A DNA stretch of 64,000 nucleotides. It comes from Mixia osmundae IAM 14324 (Eukaryota; Basidiomycota; Mixiomycetes; Mixiales; Mixiaceae). Position 1 is the stretch's first letter; the number at the start of each line of letters is the position of its first letter. The translations under genes and the position numbers were made by a program. The notes below the pieces were generated by a model, which saw nothing but the letters and a program-made list of their open reading frames with translations, was not told the origin of the DNA and made no database searches. This document shows, in pieces, positions 41,650 through 52,729 of the stretch. Where the stretch lies: positions 310,001-374,000 of the forward strand of contig NW_014575552.1 in NCBI RefSeq assembly GCF_000708205.1, in the 5' to 3' direction.

Positions 41650-41939
41650 ACTGACGGCCTGTGTGGGCGCCGACAGAGACCGCTGAGATGTGAGAAGGAT
41701 GTACGTGTCAGTTCGGTAATTCGGTCGATCAAAGCCAATAAACGCGTCGACGGCGCGAACAGGCGCTCGAAAGGAGGCGAGGAGGTCTCCTGGCAGCTTG
41801 CAGGCTGGCCAGAGCTATGCGGTGACGGTTGTGCGCGATCGTAGGTCTAATGTGACATGCCTGACATGCATGGCTCGCTGACGCGTACTTCTCCTAAGGT
41901 GAGGCTGCAGAGCATCGAGCGCTTTCCTTCCTGGCCAAG

Positions 41940-43616
41940 ATGGCAGGCCATGTGGATCCAGTCATTGCGCAAGCCTTGGCAAACCTCATCGCGGTCCTGC
42001 CTGCTTCGGTGCAGCAGCAGCAGCAGCAGCATATCCAGCTCAACCAGACCAGCATAGGCGCTAGCCCCTCCTCTCAGACCGCGACCGCGGCGAGCTTCTA
42101 TGCGCTTGCTCAGCAACTCGTGCAGGAGCAGCAGTCTCAGCTGGCCATGACGGGTACGCATTCTCAAAGCAATTCGGGACCGCATCCCAGGCATGCTGCG
42201 TCCAACCTGCAGCAGCTCGAGGGGCAGCTCCAAAACAGGATCGGATCTCCCACCAATACGCCCAGCCTACTCGAAGCAGCTCGACGCTTGCAGCAGCAAC
42301 AGCAGAGTCAGACCAGTGCACGCTATACTGCTTACCCTTCCCCGGATCCCCAGAGCCAGCTCGAATCCCTCGCTGCATTGTACACGGGCTCCCCAGGCAT
42401 ACTTCAGCCGGGCTATCCGGACGACCATCGCACAGCCCGATCCGACCCTTCTCTGAGACCAACGCATGCGCCGAGTCCGGCTCCGTCAGGCTCGACTACC
42501 ATGTCAAGCTTCAACTCGCGTCATAACAACCTCATGGCAGATCATACGGGCTACAACCTGGCAAACGCGCAGGCGCTAGAGGTCCTTGCTCGCATGGCCT
42601 CTCCCGCTGCATCGCCAAATCGCCGCGGAGACTCAAATACGAACAAATCTTGCGGAGGGAGCGCTACCAGCTTAGCCCTCCCGAAGCAAGCTCCGAGCTT
42701 TCTGCGCACCGCGAGAGGCTCGTCCGCCCAAACGTCTCAAGTCATGAATTCGTCTGACTCGAGGGCGCAAAGTGAATCCTCAGAGCTTGCGACATCGCCT
42801 AGAGATACCGTCAGACCTTCGTCCAACCAATATAAGCCACTGCCGACTCGCTCCGGTCGAGTGCCCATCATGCCAGCCGACCCGAGCAATCCGACTTTCA
42901 ATCTGAACTCGTTTTTCGAGTTTCCCTCTGACAGCGATTCAGACGATCCTGATTTCCAGCCTGGAGGGGCTGAATGGCTTGAGATGGGCTTGCCTACTGT
43001 TGCCACCGAGGGCGAAGAGTGGATTCCAGACGCAGATGATGCGCAAGGCCAGCATGATGATTGGATGGACGCTCTGGCCGGTCAGCAAACAAATGACGCC
43101 AGCCGTCGACCTAAGCGCACGCGTCAGAGCTCAGCATCGCCCAAGACACACGGCCGCGCCATACCCAAGGCATCGGGTGGAGCCACTGTTCAGCCGGTCG
43201 ACAGTTCCCCGCCGGCCTTCATCCTGCCGCCCGCGCGCTCAAGAGACGCAGCTGGCCAGACGCCCGCCGTTTCGACGCCTGATGCCGACGAGGATAGAGC
43301 GACCCCTCAAGCAAAACGACGATCGCTCAAGAAGCTACCAGAACCAGAGCGCGAAGAGCTTCAACGAGAGGAGCGCCGCCAGAAAGCACAGCTCCAGCGC
43401 GACCGCAAGAAAACCGAGCTCGACAGCCTTCGCAAGCAAGTCGCCGAACTCACGCTGGACAAAGCCAAGCTCAGCAGGGAGCTCAAGCTTATGCGCCAGA
43501 TCAGGCCAGATCACACTGTCTTGTGTGACTTACTGAAAGTCTATGGCCATACCGCAAGCCAGGAGACTCTCCTGAAGATCATCGATATCACGACCAGGAT
43601 ACACTCGAGGAAATGA
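41940..43616 (+). CDS. bZIP-like protein with long disordered region
   Basis: A single exon, 558 residues. The N-terminal 350 residues are disordered, with polyGln (six CAG codons at 42012-42029) and Ser/Pro/Gln-rich blocks. An acidic patch (SDSDSDDPDFQPG) follows. Near 450-510 a basic segment (EERRQKAQLQRDRKKTELDS) runs into a Leu heptad region (LRKQVAELTLDKAKLSREL), giving a bZIP layout. The usual Asn of the basic region (N-x-x-A-A-x-x-C/S-R) is not present, so DNA binding is not assured. I do not recognise an orthologue. It is divergent from the GT15 gene across 290 bases. Confidence 0.75.
   Translation: MAGHVDPVIAQALANLIAVLPASVQQQQQQHIQLNQTSIGASPSSQTATAASFYALAQQLVQEQQSQLAMTGTHSQSNSGPHPRHAASNLQQLEGQLQNRIGSPTNTPSLLEAARRLQQQQQSQTSARYTAYPSPDPQSQLESLAALYTGSPGILQPGYPDDHRTARSDPSLRPTHAPSPAPSGSTTMSSFNSRHNNLMADHTGYNLANAQALEVLARMASPAASPNRRGDSNTNKSCGGSATSLALPKQAPSFLRTARGSSAQTSQVMNSSDSRAQSESSELATSPRDTVRPSSNQYKPLPTRSGRVPIMPADPSNPTFNLNSFFEFPSDSDSDDPDFQPGGAEWLEMGLPTVATEGEEWIPDADDAQGQHDDWMDALAGQQTNDASRRPKRTRQSSASPKTHGRAIPKASGGATVQPVDSSPPAFILPPARSRDAAGQTPAVSTPDADEDRATPQAKRRSLKKLPEPEREELQREERRQKAQLQRDRKKTELDSLRKQVAELTLDKAKLSRELKLMRQIRPDHTVLCDLLKVYGHTASQETLLKIIDITTRIHSRK
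42012..42029 (+). repeat. CAG trinucleotide run (polyGln)
   Basis: Six CAG codons in the bZIP-like gene encode polyglutamine near residue 25. Further imperfect CAG tracts recur around 42290-42305. Confidence 0.8.
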
Positions 43617-43678
43617 CAGACTATGCTATACGTTAAGCTGTTGACAATCTGTAAATGTTGTATGTCCGGCAAGCATCG

Positions 43679-46310
43679 TCAGATGGGATACAACAGAGAT
43701 TGCCAACCTGACGGTGAGAGCCGATCCAGCATCGATTGAAGCTCCGAAGGTGCGGGCGCAGCGTGCGTATGCGACTGTGCTTCCAGTTCTAGGAGAATCT
43801 GTGAGATGTCTTTCGACAGCGTCGGCTGCATTGCAGCAGAGGAGGGTGTCTCGATGCTTGATGCCGGCGTGGCCGATTCTCGCGAAGAGGTATTGCTAGC
43901 TGCATATTTCGCTCTCCAATTTCGGGTGTTGACGTGCATGCCGATATCCGATGGACCAAGCGCTTTCGGCAAGCAAGAGTCAGAGTCCGCGAGCAGGCCA
44001 CTCAGCGTGCCGGCGACGATGATACCGAGTTTGAAGCGTCGACCGACGATCCTGAGCGCTTCGATGATCTGCTGAATGTCACGAAATGCTTCTTCGGCGC
44101 GTGTCCGGTCGCCCATCTGGTTACGTATCGCATGTTCTCTAATGAAAGTCCGGCCGGCGACAGACCAGCAGTGTATTGCAAACGTCGCGAGCAGGCTGAG
44201 GTCATATGAGGACGATCTCAAGACATTGATGATGCTGAGTATGGACCGCGCAGAAGCTAGACAGCGCTCCCTAGGCAGATCGGTCGCGTTGAGACTGACG
44301 AAGGGCTCATGGAGCAAGATGGTGGAGCAATGCGGCACAGTGTGCGCGGTGATGAGCTCCACGTCAAAGAGTGCACGTGAGCGGTCGCCCAACGCTTGGC
44401 TGAAATTACGATAAGCAGGAGGAAAGCTCAGTCTGAACGCGACCAGCTCGGCGTCAAGACGTCTGAATTCTGGGGACTCTATGAGGCTTTCTCTTGTACA
44501 GCCTGGCAGAGCATCTCCGTCTCCGAAAGGAGGTGGCAAACGTTGGACATAGTACGTAGCTCGTCCCAGCAAGATGACGGCCTTGATGTCAAGCTGTCTC
44601 GGCCCGACAAGGCCGTTCGGATGGCATGTGAAGAATTGAGGCGAACGAATGAAAAGTGCAGCCACAGCCTCGTCCTCTGTCACTGTTTCTAGGACCTCTG
44701 GAATTTGACTGGGCAAGAGCGAAGTAATGTCCTTTTCGTCGATCGCTCCCGCCCAGCCTGTACTAACGCTGGCGAAGCGATCGCACATGAAATTTGTCCA
44801 AAAGGTCTCAGACCGTTCATGATAGATGTGACAGTCCTTGCTCGGCGGAAAGAAGAATCTACGAGGTCGATTGTCGACTGCCCCCGGGTCACTCCTGAAT
44901 TCCAGTCGTGGGATCTTGTTGAGCTCGAGGGGCAGACATGTTCTTGTAGCGAGGCCGCAGAATGCCCACACTTCTGTGAACTTGGCAGTCGCGAGGGCGA
45001 AGAAGACAAGCAGGCTAGTAGCCTGAGCCATATCGAGAAGCTTATGACCATCTGACAATCCGGCGACCCATGCATAGCGCGCCTGATTTGCATGGTAAGC
45101 GGCAGGGCTGTGGATGGCGGATTAGCCGCGCGATCAATAATAGCACGAGACTGACCTAGGATCGCCTCCTATAGCCCAGTATTGCTCGAGGTGGATGCCG
45201 TAAGCTTCGGGCGCGAGCAGCGAGGAGCCGATGCAGCAGACGCTGTGGATCAGGCTGGTATGAGGGAAGTCGGGATGACGCGGAGGAAGGTCCAACGCAG
45301 CTGCACAAGTCAATTCAGAGTGGTTCGGCCAGACGACTGGTGTACAAACCCATGAAGCGGGCCTTGCTCACAGTATGCGAGCAGAGATGGGATTTCGAGA
45401 AAAAGGCGTTGCAGAGGGCTGAGACAAGAGCGGGCGAAGGCAACGTGATCGGCCATCCCGGATAGAGCATCTGCTGAAGAGACGCTTCGTCTGCCGGCAT
45501 GAGCTGTGGATCTAGCTCGAAAGATGTCAGATCGGGCAATGGAGTGGCGGCTGCAGGCGCTGTGGCGAGATTGGAGCTGCCGCTGACGCCTAGGAAGACG
45601 TTGCCGTTGGCTTGCAGAGCGACTTCAGGCCAGATTGAAGCTAAATCGGTAGCGGTCGATGACATACCGGGCGATGCTGCCGTTGCCGTACGTGCGCTTA
45701 TGACCGAACGTGCGTGAGAAGCGGATGCGAGATCAGCAAGCTGACGCTCAAGAATCTGATTGCGTTGTTCTAGCGCTCGGATCATCTCTTGCCAGTCTGG
45801 CTGCGCATCGTAGGCAGTCGCAGGCGCTTCCGCCTTGAAGACCGGCGCAGATGAGCCAGCGGATGATCGCAGGCGTGGTTGAGCCTCCTTGCGGGCATAT
45901 TGACAAACGACATCGTCCGGCTCATTGCCCGACGCGATAGCTGATCGCCGGCATGGAGTACACGCGGGCCTGAGAACGTCACATTTGACTTTGCGGTCTC
46001 TGCAACGTTGGCAAGCTTCGAACCTGCTGAGCGCCGGTTGACGCCGCTTGCGAGGCTTGTCCTTGTCCGGCTCGGTCGTTTCAGACAGTCTGCGCGTATT
46101 CAGGGGAGGCAGTCTGTGATGCTGGCTTGACGATGGATGACTGCCTTGGTCATTGTACGGCTGACCGACACTGCTGTGGTAGGGACCCAGCCTGAGATCG
46201 CCTACATGAGACGCAGCTGGACTGGATGACTGAGTCTGCGCAGCAGGCAGCCCTGCCGAGCCGAAGAGCTGTGTCTTGAGGTCGATCGGGGCATTCCATG
46301 GCGAATCCAT
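43679..46310 (-). CDS. Zn2Cys6 fungal transcription factor
   Basis: Exons are 46310-45338, 45300-45156 and 45107-43679, giving 848 residues. The binuclear cluster is CQRCRDRKVKCDVLRPACTP (near 103), ending CQYARKEA. A coiled-coil stretch (MIRALEQRNQILERQLADL) follows. The middle homology domain is helical: LDLPPRHPDFPHTSLIH, YWAIGGDPSPAAYHANQAR, CGLATRTCLPLELNKI and FGDGDALPGC. Such proteins activate catabolic or drug-response genes. The third exon is secure. The first intron as drawn is only 37 bases with a weak donor, so the join near residue 324 is the least certain point. The start before DSPWNAP is chosen; an in-frame ATG at 46436 also exists. Confidence 0.85.
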
Positions 46311-46461
46311 GGCGCACCGTCCGACGTCGAGCGATGGGCGAGCTTGTCCGATCGACTGCGGGGAAAGCGGAGCTGAGCGCTGACCACGGAAAGCGCGACG
46401 ACAGTGATCTGAGCGAGCGCGCGCCCAACGAATCATCGAGCCCGGAGTGCGTCAGACATCC

Positions 46462-49030
46462 ATGCAGCTATGCCCTCATCACCTGGCTGTGCTTGCGCTT
46501 GTGCCGGCGGGCTGTCCTGGACCAGCATGCGCTCCGCCGAGTAGGCTGGCTCAGGTTCTCGATGTCTTGTTCGACTGGATCTACGAGGCACGTCGGCATC
46601 GTCACCGCTATATTCTGCAGCTCATACATACGGACTTTTCTTCAGATCGTGCCAGAAAGCGCTAGTCTGGCCGACTGCATACAACGAATGCCCTGTGGTC
46701 TCGAAATGCAGATCAAGACCGTGCATGGTGTCTTTGAAGCACTGCAAACGCAGGGAGCAGACGCGCTCGCTCGCTACTTCGAGGAGCTCACTGCACTACT
46801 AGATTCGCCCGACGAGCCTGCGAATGAGCATCTTCCTCTCGTCTGTATGCTGTCCGCGCACCGTCACCGAGCTGACATTGGACACAGAGACGACGATCGC
46901 CCTTGGCATTCTTTGTTCGACGATGCCTCTTGACATATGAGAGCCTCGACATCTCAGAGGTCGAGGACTTACTGGCCAGCGTAGCGGCATACGTAGCCGG
47001 ACTACCCAATTTGCGCGTGGCGCATACAATTTGCGACGAGAAGCAAGACACCCTCCACCAGTCTGTGTCATGCGAGCACATGAGATGCGCGCGCTCATGC
47101 TACCGGACAGGATCCTCAGAGATATCTGCTCTGGATGTTCTCAGAGAGCTCTCGAAGGTGTCAGACGTTATGCTGAGCGACTTCCCTCATCAGATGCCAA
47201 ACAGACCGAGTCAGCTTCGAGGGCATTACGCCGGGCATGCATCATTACTGACCTATCGGCTCAGATTAGAAGAGGCAGATAGCTACCTCTATCTTGCACA
47301 GATCTACCTAGACGACGGGATGTACGAGTCGGCTCACTATGTTGGTTTTACATGTCCCTGTCGATGGCGATGAGCTCATGCGCGGAGCAGTGCCTGCAAG
47401 AGGCGCAGCAAACAGCTCGATCGAACAAGGATGCACTCCAGCTCGACGCCTGCGCCAAAACTCGATACAACATGGATCGGCTCACGAGGCGCTTCTCAGT
47501 CGCTGTGCCCTCGTTCGTCAGTTCTAAAGAAGACGACAATCTTGATGTCTCCGGTCTGAGCCCGACGCAGCCACAGAAAGCTCCGCATAACAATCCGATA
47601 CCACGCGGCCAGCGGGTGTGGGAGGCTTTCCTTGGCGTAAGCGGGCTTTCTCGATGTAATGCGCCATGCTCAGGGGATCGCGACAGGGCAAGCCTATCGG
47701 CGCGCTGTTGGTCGACCTTGCATCATCTTCGGCACCCACGGCCGACGATAGCAGCCGCACGTGCACCAAGCTGGCCAAAGACGAGGTCGAAGAGCACGCT
47801 GTTGCCGCATTTTTGCATACCTCACTCGGCGCGTCTAGCGTGGCAGCCGCCCATGAAGAGATCGTCATAGCTGATGGCGGGAACTCTGGCGAGACTCTCT
47901 CGCTGCTTATCAACCGGGCCATGCGTGTAAGCTTGTAGCTTGCGAGAACGCTGTGCACGGTGCCTGATCATGGTGATAGGTCGCGCGCAGGGGCGACTAT
48001 GAAGCAGCACTGGGCATGCTCTGGTCACAGCAGCCGCGACTGTCTTTGAGAGCATGCTCAGAGTTGCAGCGTGCCAGCTACGCGATTCTGCGCCTGAGAG
48101 CCGACCGCGCATACATGCCCACTATCGTGCAGCTGATCGATTGTCTTTTGCCGGTCGCATCGTCGTCGAGCTTGGCTGGCGAGGCTATCGTCCTGAAGCA
48201 GCACATCACAAGTCGCGACGCCATTGAGGTCGGCGAGACGGCTGCACCGGACAGTATCGAGAGAGTCGAAGGTCTTTTGCGCCGGGCACGTAAATATATG
48301 GTTAGCGCACAGCACAATCAACGGGATCTTGTCTCACTCGTGCGCGGCAGATCGCTGAACGCCCTTCGCAAGCTCTCGCGCGCGTGTTGGAAGCCTTGAC
48401 GCTTTCGTCACCTGTCGACGGGCAAGGCCTTTCGCGGCTCTATCACCTCGCACGAGTTATGCTCGCCGACATCTTGCTCGCTCACGGTCCGGACGGGACA
48501 ACGAAGGCTTCCGAAGCGCTCGATGTTTGCTTTGCAGGAGTCGTCGCGCAAGGAGATGCCGAAATCTCAGCGTATGCGCATTTGACGCGAGCTCGGGTGC
48601 TCATGGCAGCAATGGCCACGGAAAGTATGTGATCCACCGCGAGCTTGATCAGACGAGCACTCACACGATTGCGGCAGAGAACGAAGCTGCATTGCGGGTA
48701 GCGCTCGACAGCCTACACGAAGCGCGAAAAGGTAGGCTCATGAGAGTCGCAGATCACTCTCTATTGACACGTCGGTGAGCAGGCTACCATGCGACAGGGT
48801 GTCTCGCCGATGGACTGCGCTGTCTGAAGTACATTGCGCAGATTCAGCACGAGCTCGGCGATCTGGCAGGTCGTGATGCAACGGCGCGACTCTGGCAATC
48901 GGAGCAAGCGAGCATGACGGGGTCTGCTGGGGACGCGGCGCTGACGAGGGCAGCGAGAGAGCTGAACAGACTTGCTGACATCATGTTGGCAATGTCTGAC
49001 GGCATCGCTCATCATGCTCGGGCTGTATAG
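46462..49030 (+). CDS. APC5: Anaphase-promoting complex subunit 5
   Basis: Nine exons: 46462-46587, 46646-46840, 46888-47340, 47391-47636, 47687-47926, 47980-48300, 48351-48624, 48678-48731 and 48783-49030, giving 718 residues. The order follows human APC5. PHHLAVLALV fits TPYKIAVLVL, ADALARYFEELTALLDS fits the DMEQFFDDL segment, and FFVRRCLLTYESLDISEVE fits the next helix pair. The TPR region YLAQIYLDDGMYESAHY joins CLQEAQQTARSN by splicing. Apc5 is a scaffold TPR subunit of the APC/C ubiquitin ligase. The first intron uses a GC donor (CGAG|GCACGT, 58 bases), inferred from phase and homology. The last exons carry helical TPR-like repeats. Confidence 0.85.
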
Positions 49031-49032
49031 AC

Positions 49033-49347
49033 TCACACGAGATTTTTGCCAAGTCTGGCGAGATCTGTTGCGTGGCTTGAAAGTGAGCGGCACGCCCAGC
49101 TGGCATCGGGACACTCACGATAATTGATGGTCGGCTTGTTGAGCTTCTGATACTTGCCGGCCTTGGCCATGCACCTCTGGAAACTCCGCACAGAATCCTG
49201 GCAGCGGGTGCTCTGGCTCTTCGCTTCCAGAGCAGCCTCGGTGCTCGTCAGTGAGGCGAAACATGCAAGCAGAGCTGCCATCTCGGGTCCACAGGCTGCC
49301 TCTGCTGTCAGCTTGCCGGGCTTGATCTTGAGCTTGGGGATGTGCAT
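49033..49347 (-). CDS. MRP10: Mitochondrial small-subunit ribosomal protein Mrp10 (CHCH type)
   Basis: Exons are 49347-49119 and 49064-49033, giving 86 residues. PKLKIKPGKLTAEAACGPEM leads into the twin-Cys helices, with MAALLACFASLTS then CQDSVRSFQRCMAK. The end KPTINYHLARLGKNLV is formed across the splice and is the Mrp10 signature tail. It is a subunit of the mitochondrial 37S ribosome, matured by Mia40 in yeast. The ATG before HIPKLKIKPG is preferred to one 39 bases upstream. The stop codons of MRP10 and APC5 are 2 bases apart. Confidence 0.92.
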   Translation of the reverse strand: MHIPKLKIKPGKLTAEAACGPEMAALLACFASLTSTEAALEAKSQSTRCQDSVRSFQRCMAKAGKYQKLNKPTINYRECPDASWACRSLSSHATDLARLGKNLV

Positions 49348-49518
49348 GATCGCCAGTGGAAACGCTGGTTGGCAGGCGATTCGCAAAACCGGCAGACTCC
49401 TCGCAAAATCGCGTAGGTAGGCCCGGCCCAGTCTACGCAGGAACAGCGCTCGCGGCCCGGCAGCCCGGCAGCCTGGACTCAGCTAGCAAGGCCGGCCTCG
49501 ACGCTTCTCGTGGACCGC

Positions 49519-50073
49519 ATGTCCAGTCGATCGAGACACTTGTATCGCAAGCTTGTCGGCTTTGCAGGCTCAGCGGTGGGCTATGATGGCACGCCCAAGC
49601 GGCAGCTACGGAGGCTTTACCGCAACTCCATCGACGATCTCCTGGCTAAACAGCCGACGACTGATGAGTGCAGCCTGCGAGGTCAGACTGGTGTTGTGAT
49701 GATGTATCAGACGGAGGACTCATCGACCGCTACAGTACAACGCACGATCAAGCTGCTTCATGCTGCAGCCGAGCGAGAGCGCGTCCCTGGCCTGACGATC
49801 AAGAACCTCTGTCAGCTCTACCATCATCTGCGACCAAACCACGTTGCTCAGATGACCCGACGCAAACGGGGCCTCCACAGATCATACATCGCCATCCCAC
49901 CAGATCTGTCTGTGCCGCACGGCACGGCAAAGCTGTCTGCAGAGCCGTCTAAGCTGCTTCTTTCGGAGCACAAGTCGAGAGCCCTCTATGCCCTTGCCGA
50001 GCTGGTCGAGATGGCAGAGGGCAGCCAGACGATCCTGCTGGGTCGCTTGCCTCCCAAGCCCGCGCTCGAGTGA
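49519..50073 (+). CDS. LYR-motif-like small basic protein (tentative)
   Basis: Read without splicing it is 184 residues. Removing a stopless 54-base GTCAGA...CTACAG segment (49682-49735) gives 166. HLYRKLVGFAG near the N-terminus and RRLYRNSIDDLL resemble the LYR tripeptide helices of mitochondrial assembly factors (DUF1763-like). VQRTIKLLHAAAERERVPGL then forms a second helix pair. The rest is basic with no motif I know. A mitochondrial role is a guess from the LYR pattern. The start is the first in-frame ATG. Confidence 0.55.
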   Translation: MSSRSRHLYRKLVGFAGSAVGYDGTPKRQLRRLYRNSIDDLLAKQPTTDECSLRGQTGVVMMYQTEDSSTATVQRTIKLLHAAAERERVPGLTIKNLCQLYHHLRPNHVAQMTRRKRGLHRSYIAIPPDLSVPHGTAKLSAEPSKLLLSEHKSRALYALAELVEMAEGSQTILLGRLPPKPALE

Positions 50074-50080
50074 ATGGTCA

Positions 50081-51050
50081 TCATGGCCTGCCGAGTCTCG
50101 CGATGATGGCCAGACTGTCTGCCACAAAGTCAGGTCGGATATCGCTTGACCTGAGCGCGTCCCGCGAAGTCGCGCCGCTAAAGACGAGCAGGGACTTGAG
50201 ACCCGCGTTCTTGGCGAACTGGATGTCTGTCGCCAGGCTGTCGCCGATCATGAGGGTCCTACTGCTGTCCATCTTGCCCCTGCAGGACGCGACCAGTCAG
50301 CAGGCACGAGCCAGTAACGGCGTGCTAGAGTTCTCACTCTCGATTGATGCTGTCCCAGAGCGTCTTGTTGGGCTTTCCGCAAACCGTCACAGGATTCTTC
50401 GTCGCCGGACGGAGGGTAGCCGCCATCAAGCCCTCGCCCGGGCAGGCAACATCCTGACCGACGACGACCTCGACATCGTCATTCGTCAGCACCAGTTGGC
50501 AGTGTGCATTTTTTGCCAAGTGATCATACGCCTGGCAGATCTTGCGGTAGTTGAAATGCATGTCAAACGAAAGCAGCACAATCCCGATGCGTGGGTCTGG
50601 CTTGATGGACGAGAAGTCCTGGAGAGGCATCGGCTCATTCCATTTGGGATCAGAGCCTCCCCTAAAGTTCGTAATGCCTGCCTCTCGCAATTCTTCCTCG
50701 AGAGCGGCCTGACAGATGAGGAATATATCTCGTTTGGCTGGGTCGAGCCTGGGCAGCAAGCTCGCGAGATGATCTACTGATGCCGTCCCACTCGAGCAGA
50801 CGTCAGTGTGCAGGATCTCGTGGAGACCGATGTCATGCAATCGCTTGACATACGTCTTTCTGCTGGCTGTTGCATTGTTGGTGATGAACTTGACTCGCTT
50901 GCCAAGCTTGAGCAAGTACCTGATCGCATCCACACTGCCGGCTATTGGCTCCGAGCCAACCCAGATGACACCGTCACAATCGAAAAGGAAGCTGTCGTAC
51001 TGTGCGAGGAACCCGGCCAGGTCCTCGTGCTCGTCTAGCTCTTTCGGCAT
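50081..51050 (-). CDS. PHO13: HAD-family phosphatase, PHO13/phosphoglycolate phosphatase type
   Basis: Exons are 51050-50338 and 50279-50081, giving 303 residues. The nucleophile motif I is FLFDCDGVIWVGSEPIAG, motif II is FITNNATASRKTY and the motif IV region after the splice is TLMIGDSLATDI. CGKPNKTLWDSI and LLVFSGATSRD match the PHO13 group. These enzymes dephosphorylate 2-phosphoglycolate and side products of glycolysis, and were first assayed with p-nitrophenyl phosphate. The start before PKELDEHEDLAG is the first ATG that fits the family; the frame is open further upstream without an ATG-supported homology. Confidence 0.93.
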
Positions 51051-51325
51051 GTCAGCGCGGCTGGGGCAGGCCACAATGTCGATGCCTGTCGTCAAGTCCG
51101 TCGTCGAGCGTAAGGGATCAATAGAAAAAAGCGAAAGCAAATGATCAGTCAGGCGGACAGGCCGGCTGGACGTGCTAGCAGGCAGACTTCCACGTCGGCT
51201 TGTTTGCGTACGTCCCCGTCCTCTCGCGTCGTCGTCGCGTTGTTGGCAGGAGCGCGGGCAGCAACGCATTGCACTTGTATCTTTGTCGGCCGGCCTGACA
51301 GTGGCAGGAGCGGCTGGCGCGCAAG

Positions 51326-52728
51326 ATGATGGTACCCTTCCCGTCTCATGTGCTCAGGCTGTACTACCTCCAGATGGGCTGGGATGAGCACAACCACTAC
51401 GCCAATCTGACCAGGTCGAGTCGGGCCATCCTCGATTTCGCGATACCAGCCCAATTTGGCATCACCATCAGCAAAGCTCCGCTCCGTCAGTTCTCGACGT
51501 CTGCAGCATTGACCGCGCCCTCCCTGCGTGGCTCGCTTGCTTATCTCTTCATCCAGCCTGGCATAGACATCGGGCAAAGCGGGATAGAGAACCTCAAAGA
51601 GCTTGGCGAACGCTTCAGAGTGCCTCCTCTCCCGAGCCGGCCAGTGATGAACAGCGGCAGAGGCGGTAACTCTCACACGCGAGCCTTTGCCGGAGCGCTC
51701 GCTGATTCGATGTAGTCAGAATATTTCCTATACGGTAAGATGCACTTGCCCACCAATCGGCTCGACGCGCTCTATCTGCATCGTCTCTCGCCGACCGTGC
51801 TGCTCATGAGCACCCTCGTCTCCATGCCTCCATCGCTCGCGTCTCGTGCCATTCCTCTGCCAGACCATGATCCGCCGCCGTCCTCAGTCAGCAAGGTCAA
51901 GGGTCAGATCGACACAAATCTCGTCCTCTGCCTTCAGCAAGATCGCGGCAGATGGAGCTCAGAGTACAGCTACAGCGCCGCCGATGGCCTCGTCGGTGCT
52001 CGCTTCCTACACAATCTCGCCATCTCGCGCAAACACGCCGTGCCCATTCGACCGCGGCGGATCGACGAAGATGTCGATTCGGATGTCTCAGACACCGCCC
52101 TTCGTGGTCGCTTCTCGCTCGGCGCAGAGGTCTTCTTCTCTGCTCAAGAGAAGTCTGCTGGTGGTTCGTCTCGCATTTGCCTCGCCGCAAAGCTACCATG
52201 TTCACACAATTGTTACAGTCTCGACGGGCGTCAGGTTTAGCACCTTGCCAGATGAGCCAAGTCAGCCACCTACCGTCATCACTGCAACATTCAATCCGAT
52301 CATGGGCCACATCTCTGCTGCCTACGGCGCCAGGGCTAGCCCCGACCTCGCGCTGTGCTCAAAGTGAGCCGACCGCTCTGTTGCGCGAAGCACATCTGAA
52401 CTCGGGCAGATTCGATTTTAACATATACTCGTACGATTCCAACGTCACTATGGGCGCAGAGTGGTGGCACAGACGGAGGAGGATGCTGCGTTCTGCGAGC
52501 ACAACGGACAAGACTGGTTTCGTGCAATCATTCTGGCGAGCTGCCGACCAAGGCGAGGTCATCGGCTGCCTGAAAGCACGTGCCTCTACCACGTCTGACG
52601 TTGCCTTGCTCTGGGAATCTCGACTACACAATTGCTTGATTGGCTTTGGCGTCAAAGCTGACTTGACCAGTCGTGCAAGACCTATCAAAGCAGTCGGCCT
52701 TGATCTCAAATTCTTCTCGAGTGATTGA
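51326..52728 (+). CDS. MDM10: ERMES subunit Mdm10, mitochondrial outer-membrane barrel
   Basis: Exons are 51326-51665, 51720-52163, 52219-52363 and 52410-52728, giving 415 residues. VPFPSHVLRLYYLQMGWDE is the conserved Mdm10 N-terminus. GKMHLPTNRLDALYLHRLSP, DRGRWSSEYSYSAADGLVGA, GVRFSTLP, CSKFDFNIYSYDSNVTMGAE and IGFGVKADLTSR then follow the family order. Mdm10 is a 19-strand beta-barrel in the ER-mitochondria tether and also joins the SAM complex. The initiator could be either of two adjacent ATGs (51326 or 51329), the second giving the usual M-V-P-F. Its stop is one base from the stop of the convergent transporter. Confidence 0.95.
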
Positions 52729-52729
52729 T

